64,000 bases of DNA from Macrobrachium rosenbergii (taxonomy: Eukaryota; Arthropoda; Malacostraca; Decapoda; Palaemonidae). The notes below the pieces were generated by a model. The model was not told the origin of the DNA. It was given only the letters and a program-made list of their open reading frames with translations, and made no database searches. The position numbers and the translations under genes were made by a program. Shown piece after piece: positions 53,292-64,000 of the stretch. The stretch covers positions 469,534 through 533,533 of the forward strand of contig NC_089756.1 of the NCBI RefSeq assembly GCF_040412425.1. Direction: 5' to 3'. Each line of letters opens with the position of its first letter. Position 1 is the stretch's first letter.

Positions 53292-53559
53292 GATTACAAC
53301 GGGGTGTGGGGGGCGGATCCTTCGGAACAATTTTAGCGTGACTGCAACCTATCACGTCATTCAAGAGACTGGTGGCGATTCAAAAGCACACACGCCCCAC
53401 CCCATGGACAGTGCTGTCTTCTGATTGGTTAATTTGAAGAGTTGGGAGGTGTGACAATAAGGTACCAGATAGTCAATTTCATACATGCATAAGCTTGTTG
53501 GCCACGAGTTCCCAAAAGTAGCCAATTTTAAGAGCCCGTACGGGACACTTGGTCGGTAA

Positions 53560-53751
53560 AGGGTTAATAGTTACTTGGCCACCCCAGAAGACAGTGTGGG
53601 CAGGAGCTGTGAGACAATCACGGACAATATGGACCACGAGAGCGTGGAAGTTGGAACCAGTCATCATTGGCATCGCTATTACAGCAACGATGAGGACGGG
53701 GATGATGATGACCTCTTCCTCAAGAGTGACGACGATGAAAACATTTTGTAA
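53560..53751 (+). CDS. Possible acidic terminal exon, unknown gene
   Basis: On the plus strand a 63-codon frame runs from just before the piggyBac TTAA to a TAA at 53749-53751, which overlaps an AATAAA (53751-53756). The end is strongly acidic (NDEDGDDDDLFLKSDDDENI). It has no family motif that I recognise. It could be the last part of a host or element gene cut by the piggyBac insertion, or a chance frame. No splice acceptor can be seen because the upstream sequence is the transposon. Confidence 0.25.
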   Translation, partial: RVNSYLATPEDSVGRSCETITDNMDHESVEVGTSHHWHRYYSNDEDGDDDDLFLKSDDDENIL

Positions 53752-53759
53752 ATAAATTA

Positions 53760-56377
<2,618 letters not shown>

Positions 56378-56439
56378 TGTCTTTTCCTGTAATACTACAG
56401 CGTAATATGAATATAAGAAGGCCCATAAAACACTATTTA

Positions 56440-56500
56440 AACGTTGAAACCATATATTTCGGGCACTAGCTTCTGTGCCCCTGTTCACTGGTAGAATATG
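56440..56500 (-). ncRNA. Hairpin with GAAA, degenerate hammerhead-like
   Basis: On the minus strand a GGGCAC/GTGCCC stem is followed by CGAAATATATGG in the 3' non-coding region of the second Penelope-like element. The stem and GAAA occupy the same place as in the first element. The expected CUGANGA box is not intact. Confidence 0.3.
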
Positions 56501-56717
56501 GACAGGTGGAAAGTTACAATGGTATATATACAAAAACATAAAGGTGTGGCCCTAGGCCTCCGATGTTATGGAGGTGGCGTTTCTTAAGGAGGAGAATGGC
56601 CAAATTCCCTAGTGGTTTTTGGCCTCATTAGCTCCCGTTTGGCGATGGATCTGGCGGTCGCGTTTCCTGGGTCATCTTCTTCATGAGGGGTTTGAGGATT
56701 AAAGTGTCGATGTCATC

Positions 56718-58256
56718 CTATTTCCAATGTCCTCCTGCCAGGTTCATATTGTTGGTTTGATTGATGATAGCAGATTCCAGCATCCTTCTTTTGTACGGAC
56801 AGCTACTTTTGAAAACCAACTCCGCCCCACTCCAGTTAATGGCATGCCCTGTATTTCTGATATGTAGGAAAATTCCCGAACTCTCCGAAGCGTAACGTAC
56901 TGATCTTTTGTGCTCTGTTATTCTTTGCGAGAGCGATCTACCTGTCTCGCCTACGTAGATGTCCTGACAATTACTACACGGTATCTTGTAAACTCCGGCT
57001 TCTTCCCTTTTGTTATTTAAGTATACGTTAACGAGCAAACTCCCGATGGATTTGGGATAATGGAAAATGAAAGGATTGTTAGGCCTGAGTTGCTCGGAGG
57101 CCTTTTGGATGTTTTCATTGTACGGAAGCTTTATTTTGTTGTTGAAATCTATTTGTCTGTTGTGAGTGGGACCTTTATAGTATATTTTATTCGCTTTGTT
57201 AATAGCCCTCTCGATAATGTGTGGTGGATATAGCAGTTGCGTTAGGTGTTGGCGGATCGTGTTAAATTCTTTATCCAGGTACTCATTTGAACATATCCTA
57301 AGTCCTCTGAGGAATAAGTTGCACCCTACCATGATTTTTACGGAGACGTCGTGGTAGCTTAAGAAATGAATGTAGGAGACAGCGAAGGTGGGTTTTCTAT
57401 ATACTGTAAATCTAGGAACGGCAGTTTTCCGTCCTTTTCCCATTCTGTTTTAAATTTTATGGTCGGAACTAGCGAATTTAGCCTATTAAAAAATTCATTA
57501 AAGTCCCCCCAGTTATTGTCCCAGAAAGTAAAGATATCATCTACGTATCTAAGCCAGATCATATTATGGGGTTTGATAGACGACAAAAGTTCTGTTTCGA
57601 AATATTCCATGTACAAGTTTGCTAGAAGGGGTGATAGGGGACTTCCCATGCTACAGCCAAATTTTTGTTTGTAAAAATTACCATTGAAAGAAAAACACGT
57701 TGTTAGTTACACAGAGGTTGATAAGTTTTAAAGTTTTATCTATGCCAAGAGGAAAATGGTCTTCATATGGTTGTAACTTCCTCTCTAAGAAAGACAACAC
57801 GTCGGCAATCGGGACTTTGGTAAATAATGACTCGACGTCTAGGCTGAGCAATTTGATGTTGTTTGAGGGGATGTTTAAACTATTAAATTTTTGTATGAAA
57901 TCCTCTGCATGTTTGACGTGGGAGGATGAGAAGTTTCCTAGAAAGGGTGATAACAAGTCTGCGAGCCATTTTGATAATTTGTACATGAAAGAGCCCCTGC
58001 TAGATATTATGGGGCGTAAGGGAATCCCATTTTTATGTGTTTTCGGGAGGCCGTAAAAATAGGGAGAGAGGGGTTGATTACCTTGAATGTCTCTAGTAAT
58101 TCTATGTCTTTTTATTGCCCCTATGGTTCTGACTGATTTGTTAAATTGAACAGCAATATTTGTTGTGGGATCTTTCGTTAATTTGTCATAGGTCTCCGCA
58201 TCGTTTAGAAGTTCTTGAACTTTATTGATGTATGTCTCCTTGTCTAACAGAACTAA
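56718..58256 (-). pseudogene. Penelope-like RT and GIY-YIG polyprotein, two frameshifts
   Basis: The upstream frame (58256 to 57678) contains YFYGLPKTHKNGIPLRPI, then KWLADLLSPFLGNFSS and LLSLDVESLFTKVP. A one-base change near 57690 precedes the next frame (57649-57359), with MGSPLSPLLANLYMEYFE and the catalytic RYVDDIFTFW. Another change near 57400 leads into the last frame (57443-56718), which ends in the GIY-YIG nuclease: VYKIPCSNCQDIYVGETGRS with SQRITEHKRS. The protein reverse transcribes the element at a nicked target. Only two small changes separate it from an open frame. It is 5'-truncated, since the N-terminal part is absent. Confidence 0.92.
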
Positions 58257-58320
58257 GGGGGGATATCATCATCACAAAATCTGACAAAGACGGGAAAATA
58301 GTTCTGTTAGACAAGGAGAC

Positions 58321-58342
58321 ATATATATATATATATATATAT
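58321..58342. repeat. (AT)n tract
   Basis: Short AT run at the 5' inverted end of the second Penelope-like element. Confidence 0.9.
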
Positions 58343-58390
58343 CTATTTAAAGGGCACATATATGCATTTCATAGCTTCAATGCTTTAAGA

Positions 58391-58615
58391 TGTTATCGTG
58401 GAAGGTTTGGAGTCAGATGGAACTAGGGCAAGAGACTCGATGTAAAATCTTTGTATTCAGCAAATAGTTTGATTCCTCAGCTATCTGCGTGAGAACCTCA
58501 GCAATATTGGCAGTCAGGTGATCTCCGAAGTGTTATGTATATTCGTGAGTACGTGCATTAATTTGATCTAGATTATGCCAAAATCTGCCTAAAAGTGAGT
58601 TTGATCGTTCAGAGC
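58391..58615 (+). repeat. Left LTR remnant of env-bearing element
   Basis: It aligns with 62484-62720: TTGTATTCAGCAAATAGTT is shared, and further on both have a similar block around TCTGCC..AAA and a TCG(T)TCA end. They differ at perhaps a quarter of positions by eye. It runs straight into RNase H coding sequence, so the middle of the element is deleted. Confidence 0.65.
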
Positions 58616-60180
58616 ATGTTGGTTTTTGACATTGATAGATTTTGATGCAAACCTCAAATACATTGAAGGTAAGCATAATGTGGTTGCAGATGCATTGAGC
58701 AGATATTTTCCAGTCGAGGATGAGGGAGTGCAATCCGAATTCTGTGTGGGAGACGAGAGTAAACATTTGGTGTCTAATGCCTCTGATACTAGTAGTTCCG
58801 AGAGATCGCATGTAGAGGACAAACACGTTTCTACAGTGCATACTTCAGGGAGAAATAGTGAGTCGGCAGTCTCGGGAGAGATTGTTGTTCGTGATATTGA
58901 GGGTAACGCTGTGTGTTATATTGGGTGAAAATGTCACTTGGGACATAGGCTTGCTCGAACAAAAGCAAGATGAAGATAAATTGTTGTCAGATGCTAAGGC
59001 ATTTCTTAGGGGAGTTTCACCGAAGAAAGGGTATAAGTTGCCTTTTTCTGGTCTAGAGTTGGAGAATAATTTATTGGTGAGGAAAGTTAAGTATAACTTG
59101 CGAAGTACTCGAAGCATGACTGAAATTACACAAATCATCGTGCCAGAGAGTCTAGTACCACAAGTTCTAGACATTGTAAATTTGGTTCTCCTCATTTAGG
59201 TGTGTACAAGACGTATGAAAACGTCAGGTCAAAGTTCTTTTGGAAAAATATGTTTTCCGCAGTGGAGGCCTTTGTAAAGAGTTGCGCTGTTTGCAATGCG
59301 AATAAGCCGGCGACGACGGTGTCGTGTCGTTTGGGTTCATATCCCGTACCACATAGGCCGTTTCAGAGAGTGCATATGGATATTCTGGGTAACTTCTCAG
59401 AGTCCGCTTATGGTTATAGACATTTATTAGTAGTTGTTGACGAGTTAACTCGTTTTGTCGAGATTTTCCCACTGAAGTACAAATCAGCTGAGGAAGTTGC
59501 TATAGCGTTCTTTAAGGGGATAATTTGTAGATATGGTGTTCCTGAATGTCTGATCACAGACAATGGTAGGGAGTTTATTAATAAGACTTTAGAGGGTCTT
59601 GCCAATTTGTTGGGGATAAAGAAAGTATCTATAATCCTGTATAGACCTGAAGCGAATGGGTTATGTGAGAGGGCGAATCGGAAAGTAATCGAAGCTTTAC
59701 GCATGACAGGGTGGTTCCGATACACATTGGGACAGATCTTTGGATGAAGTGCGATATAGTATCAATACTATGACGAATGACACAATTAAGATATCTCCAG
59801 CAGAAGCTTTGTATGGGTACAAGTTGAAAGGACCTTTTGATTTGTTACCAGAGCGAGTTCAAGGTGATGTTACGGTCACTTCGTTGATAAATACAGCGAG
59901 AGAAAGATTTGCACGTATCAGTAAAGAACTTGAACTTAGTTCGCGCGCAATGGTAGAGAAAAGTAACGCGAAATCGAGGGGAGTAGCTTTTTCGATGGGT
60001 GATAGAGTGTTTGTTAAAGTGAATGTTCGGAATGATCTGAATTATAAATTAAGTCCGAAGTTCCACGGACCTTTTGAGATTGTAGAGATCAAAAGAGGGA
60101 ATAGATTTGTAGTAAAAGATGTAAATACTGGTGTGACGAAATTAACTCATATTTCAAAGTTAAAGAAAGTTGGGATGTAA
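58616..60180 (+). pseudogene. Gypsy-type pol: RNase H end and integrase
   Basis: It begins at the tail of RNase H (KYIEGKHNVVADALSRYF near 58655). Then come a linker, the integrase zinc region (SPHLGVYKTY... CAVCNANK) and the catalytic core with HMDILGNFSES, CLITDNGREFIN and GLCERANRKV, so the three acidic residues are present. The C-terminal part (59740-60180) includes FSMGDRVFVKV and LSPKFHGPFEIVEI. Frame changes near 58900, 59180 and 59745 break the protein. It belongs to a different branch from the minus-strand Gypsy element at 5-15 kb, as the motifs differ clearly. The integrase would insert cDNA; this copy is inactive. Confidence 0.88.
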
Positions 60181-60222
60181 TGGAACATTTGTATATAGTT
60201 TGAGGGATAAATGGGTTGATAT

Positions 60223-62319
60223 TTGTATATATTGTATATAATACTTATTTTTTTTTTGTTTTTTTTTTTTTGTCTCGTGTTCATTTTTGATGAATTAGAG
60301 AATAGGAGAAGTAAAAGAGCAGCACCTTTAGTTCTTGTAGGTGTTGGCGTGATTGCTACGATTGGAGCGATGTCCATTGGGAGTTTAGTCAAAGTAGCAG
60401 AAGTTCAAAAAGACTTAATAGCTCAAGGGAAACAGTTAAATCAGTTGCAAGAGAGTAATAAGAAATTGAGTAATAGTTTTGAAACAATGAGACGTTCTTT
60501 GAATGATTTGTCAGTTTCAGTGGAAGGTTTGAAAGAAGATCTTGATGTGACAATTACATTCTTTACGATCCAACATACCGTTCTTAATGTTGAGAAAGAA
60601 ATTGAGTCTAAGGACAGAAGTGCAAATGCAAGTTAAAGCAATTATTGCTGCAGCAGATGGTCGTGTGTATGGTGATATATTACCTTTGGGATACTTAGAA
60701 AATGTTCTAAGGAATTCCACTTATCTACATGGAGCGAAAGTATTGTTCACGGGAGGAGATTTGTATTTATATTATAATGTTTTGAGGGTGAGATTGTCTG
60801 ATCGGGGATTGATAGTATACGTTCCTGTCAGTACGATGAAGGTTTTGTTAGTTTTGTTATTAGACCTTTTCCGAGTGCTTTTGGAGACTTAGTCAAAGCC
60901 ATACACCTGCAGATTTGAGTTCATTTCAGCAGATTTGATAGCTACGGAAAATCTCCTAAATATCTGCCTGTTAAATGGGGCAGTTGCACATCAAATGGCT
61001 CATTTTGATCTTCCATCATGGTTTTAAACAGATTTTAATGAGTCTATGGATAAATGCGAGAGTTCTTTCCTTTCACAGGTTTAGTCAGTGTTGGCTGAAG
61101 GAGAGATAGGTTGTCCCCTGAGCGGTGTCACCATGGTTTGTGTACCTTCATATACTGGTCTCGTTAGGGCATCTGCATAAAGCTCTGCAGGTTTCAGGTA
61201 TGATGTTTCCCAGAGACTGCAGAAATAGCAGTTGAGGACAGAAGATCCTCCAAAGACCTTAAAGCAATTATTTCTCAGGTTGCTAGATGGTTGTTGGAAC
61301 TGGTGAGCATCGTTCCCTTTTGTATGAAGGGAAAATAGTGGCATGCATTTCTTGGAATACCTCATCTGACATTCGCAAATAATTTTTCATCGGGAGAGAT
61401 TTTTTTTTCATTATAATCTTTTAGAAGTGCCATATGAGATTCTCTGATTAAAGCCATTTTTTTTGTCCAACACGATCGTTTCCGCTTTCTGGACTTGATG
61501 CACTACATATCACCAAGGTTTTGCTTTTTTTCCATTTTTCTGGTTGGTTTGCCATTAGTAGCCTGCCACGACTGAGAACACACTTAGGTGGATTTGATAT
61601 GAGCGATTTAGTCTGCGCAGTTAGTGGATTAGAGAGCAGCAGATTTCATCATCGCATTCCATATCTTGAGAGATCAATCTGCAGGTGTATGGAGTTGATT
61701 ATAAGACAGGTTGTCATGTTCATTTTGGGAGAAGTATGTGTGTGACAGTAATGTTTTCCAGTTGCAAGTTGTGTCTGTGGGTGGTTGTGAATTGTCTTTA
61801 GTTCATAGACAGACTCCGACTGAATGTGACTTTATACAGTTTCCACGTGAATACCACATGATCACCACCAGAACTCTTACTGCCTTGTATTGCAAAGAGT
61901 GCCCCATCACGACGATGTGCCAGAATAACCAGACGACGACGTTCGTGCTTCGAGGGTCCAAGCTGTTTGACTCATCCTGCAGAATCCTGTCTACGGACTT
62001 TCTCGTACTTAGCCGTGCTGTGTTCAACAGTTCCGAGAAGATAATCATGCGTCATATGCATAACAATCACGATATAGTTCCAGTGCCTTCGACAGAGATA
62101 CCGGTGACTGTCCCGCCGATGGAAGAGATCGAGGATACGTTCATGGTCGAGTACCGTGAATATTTGTTGCCAGCTGTCTTAATAATTTTAGTGGCTATTT
62201 TTCTGATAGTTCTTATTATGGGAGTAGTAAAGCTCATTTGTGCTTGTAAGACTTCACGCAAGTGCTCTAAGACAATACCCCCAGTAGATGTGCAAGTACG
62301 TCATGAGGGCAGTATCTAA
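60223..62319 (+). pseudogene. Envelope-like glycoprotein gene, broken
   Basis: It follows integrase directly. The first part (frame 60223-60636) shows a basic cleavage-like site (RRSKR) and then a hydrophobic Gly/Ala/Val-rich segment of about 20 residues, like a fusion peptide, followed by a heptad-like stretch. The last part (61711-62319) has several Cys residues, possible N-glycosylation sites (NQT, NSS), a membrane segment of about 25 residues (start LLPAVLIILVAIFLIV) and a short basic tail. This is the plan of a class I fusion envelope as in errantiviruses. Frame changes near 60620 and 60890, and about 0.8 kb without a clear frame between the two parts, make it a dead relic. Identification rests on layout and position. 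Confidence 0.72.
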
Positions 62320-62483
62320 GCTGTAGTTCAGTAGACATTGCTAATTGAGCATAAGCCCTATCTGTTATATTTTATACATATGCTTTTGTTTTAGTTTGCC
62401 GTTAAGGAGAGCAAGACGCTCTTATGGGGTGGCCGAGCACTATTTCAGAAAATATGGCCGCCTTAACATTGAAAGGTACAGAG

Positions 62484-62780
62484 TGTGATGGAAGAATTTT
62501 TGATTGTGAGATGGTACTGTTGAAGCTGTCAGTTGCAGAATCGTTGTATTCAGCAAATAGTTGATCATCTCAGCAGTTAATGTGATGAACACGCGATATT
62601 GGCCGAATCATATGACCAAGTTGCTATGCGCGTACACGAGTTCGTGTGTTACAGAATCTCGATTTTGTGTCTAATTCTGCCCAAAAATTAGTTCGGTCGT
62701 TCATTAGCAGACCTAGAGCGAGATCGTGAAGACATTATCTTTGAGTGTGGCGAGCTCTTAGAATTGGCAGAATAAGGTAC
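62484..62780 (+). repeat. Right LTR of env-bearing element
   Basis: It starts with TGTGATGGAAG and shares TTGTATTCAGCAAATAGTT and later blocks with the left remnant. Its far end is uncertain. Confidence 0.55.
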
Positions 62781-63392
62781 AGTTCAGACTCTTCGTTTTT
62801 CTGTGTGAATTGTGGATTTATTGTCTTTTACCATATTTCAAGACATTTTTGATCTTGTGTGGGAAGTGGATGTAGCATTTTACCATTTCAATATTCTATT
62901 TTATTGTGTTCTGTATTTTACCAGTATGCTATTTACTCATGCATTTTAGACTTTTCATTATTATGTTTTTGCACTTATATATTTTTGGGAGTATTATTTT
63001 GTGCTTAATTTTTTCGACAGATGTCATGGTTGTGGTGATGACTTTGTGGGCAATAACATGATGTTATCATGTTGGTGTGATCATAGAGAAAGACAGACGC
63101 AAACCTTTGCAATGTCTAGTATTTTATGTGGGAGACTTGAGACTAGACTTTACAAAGTCTATAATGGAATATGTGAGAATTTTTGAATTTGCAGGCTATT
63201 AGCCATAATCAGATTTTTAGTTGGACTGAGACTAAATCTTGAGTTAGATGATTTCTTAATTGACAATTTCATTTATGATGCATTTTAATCTTTGCTTTGT
63301 TTGTTCATTACTTGTTGGGTTGCTTTAAATAATAAATCTATTTTTGGTAGGAAGATTGAGTTTTCCTTATACAACCCATTTAATTTCTTTAA
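62781..63392. other. AT-rich DNA, no gene recognised
   Basis: It may include the rest of the right LTR. Nothing else is seen. Confidence 0.4.
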
Positions 63393-63481
63393 TGTGGAAT
63401 GAGAGAGAGAGAGAGAAATCCATGCGAGAACGAAAGAGATCTTTGTGACGTTAGCGAGAGAGAGAGAGAGAGGGGAAAGCC

Positions 63482-63560
<79 letters not shown>
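63393..63560. repeat. (GA)n microsatellite in three blocks
   Basis: GA runs at 63400-63416, 63457-63472 and 63484-63560. Confidence 0.97.
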
Positions 63561-63562
<2 letters not shown>

Positions 63563-63710
63563 CGTGTGAGGTACCCGCTGAGAAAGACTCGCTGTTGAGA
63601 GAGAAAGAGAGGAAAAAAAGGGCTGAATTTTCCAACGCCTCCTGAAGATAGACCAATCGGTACGTTACGTGATATTCCTACCCGGAATATTCTTATCTGT
63701 TTCCAAACAG

Positions 63711-63715
<5 letters not shown>

Positions 63716-63793
<78 letters not shown>
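63716..63793. repeat. (AT)n microsatellite
   Basis: AT run of about 78 bp. Confidence 0.98.
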
Positions 63794-63797
<4 letters not shown>

Positions 63798-63809
63798 ATA
63801 TGTTACAGT

Positions 63810-63956
63810 GAATCTGTATAATCATGGAATATATGAATCTCTGATATTTTCAGGAATTGCATAATGTCTGATTCACTCAGAGGATATGTATATTCCTGAA
63901 ATTTTTAGTGAATATACATATTCCCTGATTATTAGCCTTATTATTATACAGATTCC
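63810..63956. repeat. Nested inverted repeats
   Basis: Outer arms GAATCTGTATAAT (63810-63822) and ATTATACAGATTC (63944-63956) are exact reverse complements. Inner arms GGATATGTATATTC (63882-63895) and GAATATACATATTCC (63910-63924) pair with one extra base. It could fold as a double hairpin and may be a small foldback element. Confidence 0.75.
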
Positions 63957-64000
63957 CTGAATCGTGATTTTGGTATGAAAGAACAATGAAATAAATAGCT

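Larger units (their letters stand above)
50453..53563 (-). mobile_element. piggyBac transposon, right end defined
   Basis: The upper end reads TTAA (53564-53567) and then CCCTTTACCGACCAAGTG on the minus strand, a piggyBac-type terminus at a TTAA target. Related GGACCGAAGT...CCCGT phrases occur near 53140 (inverted) and 50250. The lower end is unclear, so 50453 marks only the poly(A) signal. Confidence 0.8.
56375..58321 (-). mobile_element. Second Penelope-like element with inverted 5' end
   Basis: The minus-strand body runs from 58252 down to about 56375. Between 58253 and 58321 the next part of the coding region (ITKSDKDGKIVLLDKE) appears on the plus strand instead. About 24 bp are present twice in inverse order (58228-58252 and 58297-58321). 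Both outer ends touch (AT)n tracts. The family differs from the first Penelope-like element. Confidence 0.88.
58391..62780 (+). mobile_element. LTR element with envelope-like gene, internally deleted
   Basis: The order is LTR remnant, end of RNase H, integrase, envelope-like gene, second LTR. Gag, protease and nearly all RT are missing. Ty3/Gypsy pol plus an envelope-like gene is the layout of errantivirus-type elements. Frames are broken throughout, so it is an old, inactive copy. Confidence 0.8.

Overview
This window is eukaryotic and consists almost entirely of repeats. Long (AT)n, (GA)n, (AAT)n and compound (CA)n(TA)n tracts, tandem satellites, Penelope-like elements, an I-like LINE with its partner SINE, and piggyBac, hAT and Harbinger transposons together suggest an arthropod. 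The microsatellite load and the SINE type favour a decapod crustacean. That is an inference from repeat content; no host gene was found that could confirm it. No complete host gene is visible. The only non-element coding candidate is a 63-codon acidic open stretch at 53.56-53.75 kb.

Layout. 0-3.7 kb: an (AT)n tract, then a satellite with a period near 142 bp. 4.6-5.3 kb (minus): the 3' end of an R2-type LINE, fused to the end of a Ty3/Gypsy element. 5.3-15.9 kb (minus): the decayed Gypsy element. Its gag is split by about 4 kb of 33-bp minisatellite that grew from an 11-codon piece of gag, and its reverse transcriptase is split by a SINE-like insert with a GAA tail. 15.9-17.8 kb (minus): a broken copy of an unnamed multicopy gene family. 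18.7-19.6 kb: a Harbinger-type element with a 3-bp target duplication and a MADF remnant. 19.9-23.6 kb: a tandem Penelope-like element with two 0.86-kb pseudo-LTRs, each carrying a GIY-YIG domain and a hammerhead-like core. 23.8-26.6 kb: a 350-bp satellite with tRNA-like A and B boxes.

26.6-38.7 kb is AT-rich DNA without recognisable genes. It holds many microsatellites, a microsatellite-centred palindrome at 29.4-29.96 kb, and a hAT transposon at 32.35-34.99 kb with an exact 8-bp target duplication. 38.8-49.0 kb holds three copies of one I-like LINE. One is a 5'-truncated copy inserted into an older copy with a 12-bp target duplication. A SINE at 49.4-49.6 kb (11-bp duplication) shares its 3' tail with this LINE, so the LINE probably mobilised it. 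50.4-53.56 kb (minus) is a well preserved three-exon piggyBac gene with one frameshift. 56.4-58.3 kb (minus) is a second Penelope-like element with an inverted 5' end. 58.4-62.8 kb (plus) is an LTR element with an envelope-like gene; it has lost gag, protease and most of reverse transcriptase.

Nearly all coding sequence is mobile-element machinery broken by frameshifts and stops. The best preserved are the piggyBac transposase and the GIY-YIG part of the first Penelope pseudo-LTR. The strangest stretch is 11.98-13.98 kb, where minisatellite units and the unique sequence found again about 2 kb downstream are interleaved in the same order. This looks like two array-length alleles, or misaligned reads, merged into one consensus.
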